From Hordeum vulgare subsp. vulgare (lineage: Eukaryota > Streptophyta > Magnoliopsida > Poales > Poaceae), in NCBI RefSeq assembly GCF_904849725.1, contig NC_058524.1, forward strand, positions 511,670,263 through 511,734,262: a DNA stretch of 64,000 nucleotides, read 5' to 3'. Positions 23,225-35,441 of this stretch are shown here, piece by piece. A program made the translations under genes and the position numbers. The notes under the pieces are model-generated. The model was not told where the DNA came from, did no database searches, and saw nothing but the letters and a program-made list of their open reading frames with translations. Within the stretch, counting starts at the first letter, position 1, and every line of letters begins with the position of its first letter.

Positions 23225-24878
23225 TGATACGTCCCAAACGTATCTATAATTTCATTTTGTTCCATGCTCTTTTTGGTGACATTGTTATATGTTTTGCTAC
23301 ACTTTCATACCTTTTTACACATAATTGTACTAACCTACTAACTCGGTGCACCCAGTGCTAGTTTCTGTCTGCTAATGTCTTTTTTGCAGGGACATTTACC
23401 CCAATTTATAGAGCCCCAAAAATCCCGAGAAAAATATATAAAAATCAGCATGACGGAAGCTTCACGAGCACCAAAGGTGGGCCAGAGGGGAGCCAGGGCC
23501 TGCCCAGGCGGCCTCCCTGCACGGCTCCCTCCTGGCCGCGCCACCAGGTCCCCTAGGTGGCGCCTACCTCCTCCGGTGCCCTCCTTTGACCTATATTTAC
23601 ATCTCGAACGGGAAACCCTCAGAGCAGATCTAGAATCGCGAATTTCTCCATCGTTCCGCCGCCACAGTGCTCCCGAGATCAGCAGCGTCAGAAGACCTCT
23701 TCCCGGCACCCTGATGGAGGGAGGATTGACCTCCGAGAGCTTCTCCACGACCATGGAAGCCTCCCGAACGTGCCGTGAGTAGTCCTCCTTGGACCATGAG
23801 TCCATGACCAGTAGCTATGTGATGTCTTCTCTCCAATCTTGTGCTTCAATGATTAGCCCTTGTGAGCTGCCCTACATGATCAAGGCATCTATGTAATTTT
23901 CCTACTATTGCTATGCTTGGTTTGATGGGAACCGATGGATTATGAGATTATGTTCAGATTGTGATGAGTTATATATTTGGTTCTCCTTTTATATTATGTT
24001 CTTGAGTAATTCATGCATGTTCTCCATTGCTTTTTATTGCTTTGGCCGAGTAGTAGATTGTAACTCCAAGAGGGAGCGTTATGCATGATTGTGGGTTCAT
24101 GCCCCGGATGTCTAGCTTGAGTGACAGAAACATGAGACTAGGGGATGTGTTGTTGCCACCAGGGAGAAAACAACGGTGCTTGTGACCACGGTTGCAAGGA
24201 TTGTTTACCTTACGCATTGTTCGTTAATGTAATTGTCTGTTGCTTTGAGTTTACACTTTGGGTGGGGCTCGCAACTTAATATCAGCGAGATGTTCTAGAT
24301 ATATATCTCAAGGTGGATGATTAGTAAGTAGATGCTGAAGAATAAACGGTCTACTTGTCTTGGCATACTGCCCATTACTTTTGAGCCTCTAACTTTCTAG
24401 TAGCATGATTAGTATTGCGGTGCGTTTATAATTCTGTCAATTGCCCAGCTGTAATTTGTTTACCCAGCATAGTTGTTTATCGTCTTTTGGGAGAGAGACA
24501 TCACTAGTGAACATCATGTGACTCTAGTCCATATTACCACCACTGTTTACACCTCCACCATTTACTGCTTTTATTTACTCTTCCATTGCAATCACTATCA
24601 CTATTCCCGATTGTGTTTGATCCTATGCAAACTACAAGGCCGGAGAGATTGACAACCTCTCTGAACTCGTTGCGAGCAAAGTTATTTGTTGTGTGTGCAT
24701 GTCCACGTCTTCTGCTAGCGCCAGAGTAGCGGACACCTACTTGTTGATCCTCGGAGTCCTCTTGGTTCGATATACATTATAGTCCCCGTGTAAGAGAAAT
24801 CTGCTGCTGACTACATCTCCACCTTCCACTTGGGGTAACCAACAAGGGGCGAGATGTATATCCATCAACTCGTCTTCA
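23225..24878 (+). repeat. 5' LTR of gag-protease-only element 1
   Basis: 1,654 bp, TGATACGTCC to TCTTCA. It pairs with 29998-31636. A GC-rich self-complementary region lies near 23490-23570. Confidence 0.9.
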
Positions 24879-24888
24879 AGCAAATTTC

Positions 24889-24906
24889 TGGTGCCGTTGC
24901 CGGGGA
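24889..24906 (+). promoter_or_regulatory. Primer binding site, tRNA-Asp type, one mismatch
   Basis: TGGTGCCGTTGCCGGGGA, one change from the site at 5039-5056, 10 bases after the LTR. Confidence 0.75.
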
Positions 24907-25052
24907 CTCCAGTCTTCAAGATAGGGGAGTTGCACGCTATCTTTTACCTTTGATTTTAGTCTTGTTAGTTTGCTTTCTAGTTTTTGCTTTAGAGTCTTAT
25001 ACCAAAAACCACAAAAAAATTAGTTGTTTTGTTCTTGCTTGTTGCTGCTGCT

Positions 25053-26172
25053 ATGGGTTCCACTGAGAACACCAAGTTGTGTGACTTCACTAGTCACAAC
25101 AACAATGACTTTATCTGCACTCCTATTGTTGCTCCCACCACTGAGGCGACCTCCTATGAGATTAAACCTGCTTTACTGAACATTGTTATGAAAGATCGAT
25201 TCTCTAGTGCTGGAGATGCTGCTGCTTTGCACTTGAATAATTTTGTTGAGCTTTGTGATATGCAAAAATATAAAGAAGTAGATGGTGATATTGTTAAACT
25301 TGAGCCTTTTTACTTTCTCCTTGAGAGGAGGAGCTAAAGTGTGGCTTTAATCTTTGCCTAGGAATAGCATAGATTCTTGGGATAAGTGCAAAGATGCTTT
25401 TATTGGGAAGTATTACCTGCCTGCTAAGATTATCCAGTTAAGAAGTAACATTATGAATTTTAAGCAACTGGATAATGAACACATTGCCCAAACTTGGGAA
25501 CGTATGAAATCTCTTGTTAAGAATTGCCCTACACGTGGTTTGACTACTTGGATGGTTGTCCAAACTTTCTATGCAGGATTGAACTTTACCTCGCGGAATC
25601 TGTTGGACTCGGCCATGGGAGGAACCTTTATGTCAACTACACTTGGTGTTGCCATGAAGCTATTGGACGAGATGATGACAAATCATTCTCAATGGCACAC
25701 TGAGAGAGCTCCAACAGGTAGGAAGGTAAACTCTGTTGGGGAGATCTCCTCCCTTAATGATAAGGTTGACATGATCATGACTTCACTTACTAAGCAAGCT
25801 CCTATTGATCCTCATGATGTTCCTTTAAATTCTTTGGTTTCTCAAGAAAGGGAGCAAGTTGATGTTAATTTTATCTCTAGGAACAACTCTAATAATAATG
25901 ATTATAGGAGTAATTTTGGTAGCAATCCTAGACCATTCCCATCCAACAACTATGGGAACAAGAACACTTATCCTAGCCCCAAAAACTCTACTTATGAATT
26001 AGAGAGCATGCTTAAAGACTTTATCACTTCTCAAAAAGCCTTCAAAAAGAGTGTAGAAGAGAAATTAGAAAAATTAGGTAGTCTCTCTTTGAAGGTAGAC
26101 AACATAGCTCATGATGTAGAGATGCTTAAAATTAGAACTCCCCCCTTGAGGAAAGGAAAACCACACCCATGA
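25053..26172 (+). pseudogene. gag of gag-protease-only element 1
   Basis: Starts at the ATG at 25053 (MGSTENTKLCDF). The frame breaks near 25320-25350 and continues in the next frame from about 25354 to 26172. The retrotransposon gag core is clear: SLPRNSIDSWDKCKDAFIGK, NFKQLDNEHIAQTWERMKSL, and TTWMVVQTFYAGLN. A Asn-rich stretch (NNSNNNDYRSNFGSNPRPFPSNNYGN) sits where many gags carry an RNA-binding tail. A coiled-coil-like C terminus follows (FKKSVEEKLEKLGSLSLKVDNIAHDVEML). The near-identical domain order in the gag at 45933-47240 supports the family link. It would form the particle; with the frameshift this copy cannot. Confidence 0.85.
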
Positions 26173-26529
26173 ATGCTATCCAAGTCCAAATTAATGAGAA
26201 CATAAGAATGCTAGCCAAACTTAAGGATAGATGGTCTAGAGAAAAATAAGAGGAAGATAGGATTAAGAGCCTTCCTACACACACTACTATACAAGTTGTT
26301 GAGGATCTCAAAACTATCAGCACCCATCACATCCCTATTCCCAATGGATCTATTAATGGTGATTCTAATACCTCAACTTTAGGACAAGAAGGTCCTTTGA
26401 ACTTAGAGACCACCAAAAGAATGAGCTTAGATGACATCACCACCACCTTAATTAATGGTAATAATCTTGATTTTGATAATTGTAGGCATTCCGAAGTTAT
26501 CATTTTTTTTGCAAAGAATGGCTAAAGAC

Positions 26530-27091
26530 CCTCACACTAGTACACTCAATATTGACTTCACCGAGCATATTACCAATGCTCTTATCAAAGATAGGGAGGA
26601 GAAGCTCAATCTAGAGACTTATATTCCTAGAAAACTAGAAGATGGTTGGGATCCTATGGTCAAGATTAAATTTAATAATTTCTCTTGCTTTGCTTTATGT
26701 GATGTTGGAGCTAGTGACTCCGTTATGCCCAAAAGAATGTATGATATGCTTGACTTAAAACCTTTTGATTAATGTTCTTTTGGTGTTCATCTTGTTGATT
26801 CTTCCATAAAGAAACATTTAGGGAGAATTGATGATGTTCTTATTGTTGTCAATGATAATTATGTTCCCGTTGATTTTCTTGTTATGGACATTGAGTGTGA
26901 CCTCATGTCCAATTATTTTGGGACGTCCTTTTCTCCGCACCGTTGGTGCTATCATTGACATGAAAGAAGGGACCATTATATTACAATTTCCCCTTAAAAA
27001 GGGAATGGAACACGTCCCTCGAAAGAATATTAAGTTACCTTATAAGTCCGTTATCCGGGCAAGTTATTCTTATGGAGTTGATGATACTTGA
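26530..27091 (+). pseudogene. Aspartic protease of gag-protease-only element 1
   Basis: In one frame the segment near 26690-26730 reads LCDVGASDSVMPKRMYD, the retropepsin-type active site with its Asp intact. The frame ends at TAA 26770-26772. HLGRIDDVLIVV and YVPVDFLVMDIEC follow after it, then a shift near 26905 moves to a new frame with SCPIILGRPFLRTVGAIIDM. A stop at 27089-27091 ends the coding part. The order DxGA, then ILGRPFL, is normal for gypsy proteases. No RT follows; the next 2.9 kb are non-coding, so the protease is the last domain the element encodes. Confidence 0.8.
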
Positions 27092-27138
27092 TTGTTTTTG
27101 CATCATGCCTAGCTCAAAGGCATAAAAGAAAGCGCTTG

Positions 27139-27154
27139 TTGGGAGGCAACCCAA
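27139..27154 (+). other. Conserved inverted-repeat motif after protease stop
   Basis: TTGGGAGGCAACCCAA can fold with a 5-bp stem and a 6-base loop. It lies 48 bases after the protease stop. The same 16 bases occur at 48054-48069 in the second gag-protease-only element, at the same relative place. Confidence 0.6.
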
Positions 27155-29047
27155 TTTGTTTTTTACTTTAAGTCTTAGTGGTCTTGATGCTTGTTACTAC
27201 TGTATCAACATAATTGTATCTTTATTTTCAAGCTTCGTGCCAAGTTCTAGCCTCTGATTGCAAGAAAGTTTAAAAGTTGTGACATGCTGTCCAGAAACAG
27301 ATTCTATCTGCTTGACGGAACAATTAGCCAAAAATCACCAGATCATCTTTTTTATCTGAATTTTTTTGACAGTATGATCTATATAATTTTAATTCTGGTG
27401 TGTGTTATGAGTTTTTTTATTTGTGTTGGAGAAGTCCCACGAAAAAATTATTTACTACCTAATGTTCTGTTTTTCCCAAATTCTGCCATGTTTTGCGTTT
27501 TTATCATTTTGCAAATCTTAAGCTTGATTTTTATTTGCAAAAACCTTTTGGAAATCTTGATAAAGATTATATATTCATGAAAATCCTTATTTACATTAGA
27601 GAATAAATTATTTTATTATGGGCACTAACCACTCTAATCAGCTTATGATGAGTTTCGTATGAAGGGAGTTTTCAAGTATGCGAAGGAAGATGATGAAAGA
27701 AGATCCAGGAGTGTCAAGCGCTCAAGCTTGGGGATGCCCCCATGCACCCCCAAGAAATATTCAAGGAAACTCAAGCGTCTAAGCTTGGGGATGCCCCCGT
27801 GCATCCCCTTCTCCATCAACAATTATCAGTTCGTCCTTCTCCATGCTATATTTTTATCACTTCATATGTTACGTGATATGCTTGGAGCGTCCCGCTCTTT
27901 AATTTTTAGTTTGTTTTAGTTTCTCTTGTTGTTCATAACAAGTTGGAACCTAGCCTTCTTTGTTTGGGATAGAAACACGCTCCACTCCACCCTAGAACAC
28001 AACATATTTTTTCATGCTTATCTTTTTTTCTGTGTTCTTTATCTTTTCATAGCTGCTGTCATCCTTAGCTCTTAGTTTTGAAGCTTTATCTTTTTAAGAG
28101 CTTTTATTTAGGTTGCTTTTGGAACTCTCTTGAGTTATCATGCTAATCTTGTTTAGAGAGTTGTATTGTTGCACTGAGTTGTGTGTCTTGCCTGAGTAGG
28201 TAATTGAGGTTGCTATTTAAGTATAGTAGTAACTTGCAATAGTTTTGAGGTATTGATTTGAGTAATGTTTGGACTATTTGTTTCAAGAGCTTGATCCTGT
28301 TAGTGATAGGTGTCGTATTTTGGGAAATCCATGTGTGTTTTCAAAAACAAAAAAATTAGTTGAGAACTCTAGCTACTAGATGGATCGCTAACTTCTAGAG
28401 GGGTTGGAATATATAGAGTACCCTCACGTTATCATGGGTCGAGGATGCGCAAGGATAATCAAACCCCCAATCACTCCTCCTCGGGGTACTTGTCTATTTG
28501 TGAATCTCCTGACTAGATAGAGAGTTACCGATAATAAGTGCATGAGTTCTTCGGACTAATGCGAGTATTCGATTGTTGGCACTTCCACCATCCATATTTT
28601 GCTAGCCTCTTCGGTACCGTTCATTGCCCTTTCTCATCTTGAGAGTTGGTGCAAACTTTGCCAGTGCATCCAAACCCTTGGCATGATACGCTCTTTCATC
28701 ATAAGCCTCATTATATCTTTCCTCAAAACAGCCAACATACCTACCTATTAAGGCATTCCATAGCCTTTCTGAGATACATTGCCATGCAACATCCACCATC
28801 TCATGACTTGATCTTCATGTCATACATGCTTTTACTTGATCGAGGACCCGCATGCTAGTTAGGCCTTGCCCTTATTATTGCTACATGATGTACTAGTTTC
28901 ATTGCATATCCTGCTACACTCGCACATGCATACATTTGCATACATCATGATAGTTTTCATTTGTCTTTATGTTGAGTACTTCTTATAAAGTGTGAAGATC
29001 TTCTTTTTATTCTTGTAAAACATAGATTGTTGCCCTTAAGTGAGGGA

Positions 29048-29119
29048 AAGATCCCAAAGAGGACAAATTAAAAGATCCCAAAGAGGACAAATGAAAAGAT
29101 CCCAAAGAGGACAAATGAG
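29048..29119 (+). repeat. 24-bp tandem repeat, three copies
   Basis: The unit contains AAGATCCCAAAGAGGACAAA and repeats at 29048, 29072 and 29096 with very few differences. Confidence 0.85.
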
Positions 29120-29997
29120 AGATAAATGGAAAGAGCCAAAGAGGCCACACAAAAATTAAAAAAAAAGAGAGAGAAGGGGGCATTACTACTATTCCTTTTG
29201 AAAGATCCACACTCGTACTCCATTGTTATATTTCTACTCCATAGAGATTATCATTCATGCATAACTATGTGGGGACCTTACACTATAGAACTTGGCTTGT
29301 ATATTCCAATGACGATCCTCCTCAAATGAGTTCTGGGTCTTCAAGAGCAAGCAAGTTGGATGCACCCCCGCTAGTTCCATTGGAGAGCTTACCTTAGCTC
29401 ATATGTGCATCCGTTGCATGGCAATCCCTAATCCTCACATCATATCTATCATTTGGCTTTCTCTTGCTTATGGTTGTCCTCATTGATGTGAGCCTTTCAC
29501 ACCTTTTTTGTCTTCCTTCGCCATCCTTATTATCTTTGCCATCCTAAGGGCCAACATATCTTGCTTGCGCTCATCCATTGCATGAGTGCTCAAAGTCGAA
29601 AGGGAGGGGATTATTTTGACTTGTGCCTGACTAGTGGTGTGGGGACGAGTGAAAATAAGATTCCGAAGGAGACCAAGTGTGAAGTTTTAGTAGATTAAGT
29701 TCTCAATTAAACTATATAATATTTTTATGCTCTAAACCCATCTCCCACTTCTTGCATGCAAACACCATTTGGAGACATTCGAGTCACGGACAGCGAGACC
29801 TCTTGCACCTTTATGTTCTTACTTTGCTATTTTTAATACTAAATCTAGACTCTTGCTTGTTATTGTCTTGACTTGAATTGCATATCTTACTTGCTTTACT
29901 TTGAAGTTCTTATATGTGTGTTAGCATGTCACCACAGAAATTATTTGTGTTATCATTTACCTACTCGAGGACAAGCAGGAACTAAGCTTGGGGATGT

Positions 29998-31636
29998 TTA
30001 TACGTCCCAAACGTATCTATAATTTATGTTTGTTCCATGCTCTTTTTGGTGACATTGTTATATGTTCTGCTACACTTTCATACCTTTTTACATATATTTG
30101 AACTAACCTACTAAATCAGTGCACCCAGTGCTAGTTTCTCTCTTCTGATGTCTTTTTTGCACGGACTTTTACCCCAATTTACAGAGCCCCAAAAATCCCG
30201 AGAAAAAAATATAAAAATCAGCGTGGCGGAAGCTTCACGACCACCAAAGGTGGGCCAGAGGGGAGCCAGGGCCTGCCCAGGCGGCCTCCCTCCTGGCCAC
30301 GCCACCAGGTCGCCTGGGTGGGGCCCACCTCCTCTGGTGCCCTCCTTTGGCCTATATTTGCCTCTCGGACGGGAAACTCTCAGAACAGATCCAGAATCAC
30401 GAATTTCTCCATCGTCCCGCCGCCGTAGCGCTCCCGAGGTTGGGAGCGTTAGAAGACCTCTTCCTGGCACCCTGTCGGAGGGAGGATTGACCTCCAGGAG
30501 CTTCTCCACCACCATGGACGCCTCCTGGACGTGCCGTGAGTAATCCTCCTTGGACCATGAGTCCATGACCAGTATCTATGGGATGTCTTCTCTCCAATCT
30601 TGTGCTTCAATGCTTAGCCCTTGTGAGCTGCTCTACATGATCAAGGCATCATAATTTTCCTGCTATTGCTATGCTTGGTTTGTTGGGATCTGATGGATTA
30701 TGAGATTATATTCAGATTGGGATGAGTTATATATTTGGTTCTCCTTTTATATTATGTTCTTGAGTAATTCATGCATGTTCTCTGTTGCTTTTTATTGCTT
30801 TGGTTGAGTAGTAGATTGTAACTCCAAGAGGGAGCGTTATGCATGATTGTGGGTCCATGCCCCCTGATGTCTAGCTTGAGTGAAAGAAACATAATACTAG
30901 GGGATGTGATGTTGCCACCAGGGAAAAAAGAACGGTGCTTGTGACCATGGTTGCAAGGATTGTTTACCTTACGCAAAGTTCGTTAATGGAGTTGTCCGTT
31001 GCTTTGAGCTTACACTTTGGGTGGGGCTCGCAACTTAATACCAACGAGATGTTCTGATAGATATCTCAAGGTGGATGATTAGTAAGTAGATGCTGATGAA
31101 TAAATGGTCTACTTGTCTTGGCGTACTGCCCATTACTTTTGAGCCTCTAATTTTCTAGTAGCATGATTAGCATTGCAGTGCGTTTATAATTCTGTCAATT
31201 GCCCAACTGTAATTTGTTTACCGAGCATAGTTGTTTATCGTCTTTTGGGAGACAGACATCACTAGTGAACATCATGTGGCTCTGGTCCATATTACCACCA
31301 TTGTTTAGACGTCCACCATTTACTCCTCTTATTTACTTTTTTGTTGCAATCACTATCACTATTCCCGCTTGTGTTTGATCCTTTGCAAACTACAAGGCCG
31401 AAGAGATTGACAACCTCTTTGAACTCGTTGGGAGCAAAGTTATTTGTTGTGTGTGCAGGTCCATGTCTTCTGCTAGCGCCAGAGCAACGGACACATACTG
31501 GTTGATCCTCGGAGTCCTCCTGGTTCGATAAACCTTACAGTGCCCGTGTAAGGGAAATCTGCTGCTGACTACATCTCCACCTTCCACTTGTGGTAACCAA
31601 CGAGGGGCGAGAAGTATATCCATCAACTTGTCATGA
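29998..31636 (+). repeat. 3' LTR of gag-protease-only element 1
   Basis: 1,639 bp, paired with 23225-24878. Both ends have drifted (TTA for TGA at the start, TGA for TCA at the end). Boundaries are fixed by homology and the TACCA duplication. Confidence 0.9.
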
Positions 31637-31641
31637 TACCA

Positions 31642-31793
31642 CACCACAGTTCCGCCAATTATCGTCATTACCCCGTCATATTGCATATAGAGTACTTATT
31701 TTTGTGTTGATCTTGCAGTGTGGTAGGAGTAAATATTTTACAACGTCCTTGGCAAATCTCAAGGACGAGATTTTTCTTAAGGGGGGTAGACTT
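31642..31793 (+). other. 3' end of the LARD-like internal region with purine tract
   Basis: The tail of the internal region resumes here after the nested insertion. TTAAGGGGGGTAGA at 31778-31790 is the likely polypurine tract before the 3' LTR. Confidence 0.6.
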
Positions 31794-34700
31794 TGTAACA
31801 CCCCAAAAATTTAACGATGATTTTATTTACAAAAGTTTGGCTATGATTATTAAATTTTTATTTTTGGAATTCTATTGACTTCATACCATTTCTTTTCTTT
31901 GAATTATAAAATTTCTTCCGCAAGTAGGAGCTTTTGAAAAATATGATATGACTTGAGTGCTTTCCGCACTATTTTTCCTTTCATTTGTAAAATCCAGGGA
32001 AGGCCTTTTTTTAAGTTTCATTTATTCAAAAAAAAAATTTGTTTCCTTTAAGGGCCTAATTTGAACTGCAACCATTTGGTAACTTCATTTGAAAATTTCA
32101 CAAAAATTTGTGGATGACCTATGATGTTTGTGGATCAATTGTATGCAAAAACCTAGCCAAGTTTTTTCAAAAATTTGAGCACATTATCTCCTTTTCTATT
32201 CTAGTCCAATTTGATGTTTTGAACTGCAACCCTTGGATCTACTCTTTCAAAAATTCCACAAAAAATGGAGATTCCAAGGGAGGTATGTATATCACTTTTA
32301 TGCAAAAATACATGTTGGTCTTTTGAAAATTTTGAGCACCCCGACCCCTTTTCTGTTCTGGACCAGATTTGAAGTTTGTACTACAACCATGCTTTATTTC
32401 GCCCCAACTCCCTTGAGATTTTTACTGATGATAGTAGGCCCTACGAAAACCATAAGTCCATGAGATCAACCCGAGTGACATAGTTTAAGCCCCTGTTTCA
32501 ACCTCGTTAAGTCTCTGGCCAAAATTGTTTTCTCAAATTTATGCACTACAAGTTTCTGATTTTCAGAAACTAACTATGCCATCATTCTTAGCTTCCAAGG
32601 AGACCTTGAACCGGATATTGTGGTGCCCAGCAAAGCCACCTAGATGCCATTGGCATTCTATCAAACACCCTGAGTGCATGCACACTATTGGCCTAGTTCT
32701 AACCTTGCGTTGTGGAGTTGTCCCAATGCCCAAGCCATCATGTCCCATAGCTTGGCCTTAACCCTAAACCCAACCCTGCTAAACGCAGTAGCATTAGGCC
32801 CCCCTCGCATGTCAAGGCATTCCGTAGAACGCCTTGCGTGCGTGCTCTGGGCGCGAGCAGAGCACGCGTATTGCAGCCGCAACGCCCGAGCTGCCGCATC
32901 CACCTACCCCTGCCCCTTTGGCCCTTGCTCGCTCCTAGAGCCGCACCCCACCCCCTCCAGCTCGCTAGAGCCATTTGGCCGTCCCCTGGAAGCCCCGCGG
33001 TGCCGTCGTTAGAGCTGCCTTAGCGGCTAGCCGGCGGCTGCAGCTAGCCCCTGCCATGGTAGCGCCGCCCGAGCCACCTCAGCGCAGCCGCTAGCCACTG
33101 GTATGGCTCCTTTGTTCGTACGAGAGCCCCGGTCTCCGTCAGCCATCACCACGTGACCTGCAGCGCCAGTGGTGGTCGGTCGCCGAGCTTATCCATTGCC
33201 GCCGCAAAACCAACCTCTCCCACTTATTTAAGGGACCCCAAGCTCGTCCAGACTCTCAGCACAACTTATGTGATCCCTCTCAAGCCCCCCTAGCAGCCAA
33301 TCGATAGGGGGAGGCCATCTTTCTCACCTCCGGTCCAAGTCCATCCGTCGACTCCCTGCTTGAAATTCAAGGCCAGCAGGGTCGGTCGTGCGTCGTTCTC
33401 CCCGCTGGTTGGACCACACTGACCCCGTGAAGCCATACCACCGCTCAAACGCGACGGGGAGCCACCTTAAGCCGAGTCCCCATTACTCCCGCAAACATTG
33501 TCCACCTCGGAGCTCGCTGTCGGCGACCCCCTCCATCTCAGCAGCCCGTTCGACCTCCAGGAACACCGGTAGCTTGCGGGGAACCAATTCCCACCCTCGA
33601 AAGATATCCAGGAGTCGCCAATCGTGGCGACGATTGCCGGATCCCCGCCTCCATTCGGCCATAGGAGGAAAAGGCACAGGCGACTGGTCAAACCTGACCA
33701 GTGGGCTCGATGGACCCACTGTTAGTGATCCGCGAGTCACGCATGCGCTGGATAAGTGTACACGCATTTCGGCGAGTACGTCTTCTCATTGTGCTTATGC
33801 ATTTCCTGCCGAATTGTTTTCTTTTCTCGTTAATATTAAAAACAACACTTTGACCAAACTTTGACTCGTCCTAATTTCTAAAATAAAACTCCAAATGAGT
33901 TGATTCTTTTTCTCACCTATTTTAAATTTTATCTAGTTTATTTTAGTATTTATTTGAAAATTTTCTAAGACAACTTTTTGTACCATTTTAAAATTATGTT
34001 TTAGTTAGAATATTCCCAAAAATAGGATATGGAGAGAGGAGCAAAAACTTTCAAAAGTTTTGGAGTGAAACCTACCTCTCTACACTTGGACGACAATAAT
34101 TTTGAACTTGGGTATATTATGGTTGTGTGTGAATTGTTGTGATGGAGGAATATTGTTGTTATGTTAAAGTAGTAATGATATTTCATGTGGTGATATAATC
34201 ATACACATGAGTACCGAGATAGAATTAATTCTGTTGCATAATGAGATGCATTTGTTAGTAGTCACTCCTTTCTACCATGAATGCCTATCGGATGGAATCC
34301 GAAAAGAGTCGGTGTCTCAGGAAGACACGACAGTGGGGACTGACATCTCGAATGACGAGGATGGTCACTGAGGCATGTTGGGGTATGAAAGGTGGTGATT
34401 CTGGGTGGTGATTCTGTTTGGAATCATGAGACACTTTGTTGTGCTAATTATGCAGGGAATAACTTGAATCTCCTAAGTCGACAGTAGATCGAGTCTGGTC
34501 ATTGTCACGTCAAGTGTCGGTCTGTGGGTCGGTCTTCGGGGGAAGTTAACATAAACATGAGAAAACCGTGAAGTATGGTGGATGATCATAATTATTATTT
34601 TATCATGGAATAATCTTTATGGTACATGAGTGTTGATTATCCCTGGGACGGTTCTACCTCCTGGATATTCACTGTTATTATTTCATATAAGCCCTTTATG

Positions 34701-35436
34701 TGGTGTCGCTCAGATTCCCGACTGCGGCATGCTTGTTATTATTTCTTATAAACCCTTTATGTGGTGTCGCTCAGGCGCCCGACTGGCGCATTCTTTATGT
34801 CATATCCTTTCGAGGCGTCGCTCCAAACACCCGATCGGACTATTTTCCTCTCCTTGGAAATATTCAGGAGCACTACCGCCCGATGTTCCAATAAATATTT
34901 CTTCCATTAGTTGCTTGTTAAATTATCAGTATGGTTGAAATATTTGTGTGCGTGGATTTAACAAGTTGGATTATGACTAATGGAATATAATTGAATCATT
35001 TCAAGTGCATATTAACCACCAACTATTTTATGTCTGATTTCGTGATGTTTGTGAGTACATTCAAAGTACTCACTGGCTTGTCCTTGGCTATTGTCTTGGC
35101 CAGATTGCGTGCTTGGAAAGGAGGATCCCGATGGTAGCCCTAGAACCTAGGCACCGAAGACAGCAGTCGTGTGAGGTAGGTATTAGCCAGGTTAGCTATT
35201 CCTGTGGGAAATGGAGTCGCATAGACGCTGGAGATCCCTGAACCGCTTCCACCATCAACCAATAGCAACCTTTTCATGTACTCTGTAGACCATCGTGGTC
35301 TTGTACTTAAAAAGTTGATTTTTGCTTGGCCATTTGTATCAAGGAATTGTGTACCGGCTAAAAGTATTCTTGGGGATGGTATGCACAAGGGTCATTTTGA
35401 AGGGAAATTAAAATCCGAGAAAAACCGGCCCTGATA
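31794..35436 (+). repeat. 3' LTR of the 18-kb element (shortened)
   Basis: 3,643 bp against 4,081 bp in the 5' LTR. Most of the difference is one deletion: the segment from about 20080 to 20535 of the 5' LTR is missing at about 34505. The end reads CTGATA, followed by GTAGG. Confidence 0.9.
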
Positions 35437-35441
35437 GTAGG

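Larger units (their letters stand above)
27092..29997 (+). other. Non-coding 3' half of gag-protease-only element 1
   Basis: No gene. It holds the hairpin motif TTGGGAGGCAACCCAA (27139-27154), two polypurine-like copies AAGCTTGGGGATG (27724-27736, 27781-27793), a three-copy 24-bp direct repeat (29048-29119), and the real pre-LTR tract with the same bases (29984-29996). Confidence 0.7.
23225..31636 (+). mobile_element. Gag-protease-only LTR retrotransposon, nested in the LARD-like element
   Basis: 8,412 bp, flanked by TACCA at 23220-23224 and 31637-31641. LTRs begin TGATACGTCCCAAACG (5') and TTATACGTCC (3', one substitution). The primer site is tRNA-Asp-like (24889-24906). Gag (25053-26172) and protease (about 26540-27091) are followed directly by about 2.9 kb without coding sequence and then the 3' LTR. 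RT, RNase H and integrase are absent. Relatives I recall (Sabrina-type) have this layout. The element must have relied on enzymes supplied in trans. Confidence 0.85.
17376..35436 (+). mobile_element. Large LTR element with about 4-kb LTRs and minimal internal region (LARD-like)
   Basis: Two long LTRs starting TGTAACACCCC flank an internal region of only about 1.9 kb once the nested element 23225-31636 is removed. The duplication GTAGG proves one insertion. A primer-site-like TGATATCAAAGCCATG (21461-21476) follows the 5' LTR and a purine tract TTAAGGGGGGTAGA precedes the 3' LTR (31778-31790). No gag, protease, RT or integrase is visible; the only long frame is 21769-22563. Long LTRs with a short, non-autonomous interior fit the 'large retrotransposon derivative' type described in Triticeae. 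The TGTAACACCCC terminus with this purine tract resembles Tekay/Del gypsy elements, which may supply the enzymes. Confidence 0.85.

Noticed and set aside
29048..29119. CRISPR-like array
   Set aside because: Three direct 24-bp units without spacers, in a plant retrotransposon. It is a plain tandem repeat.
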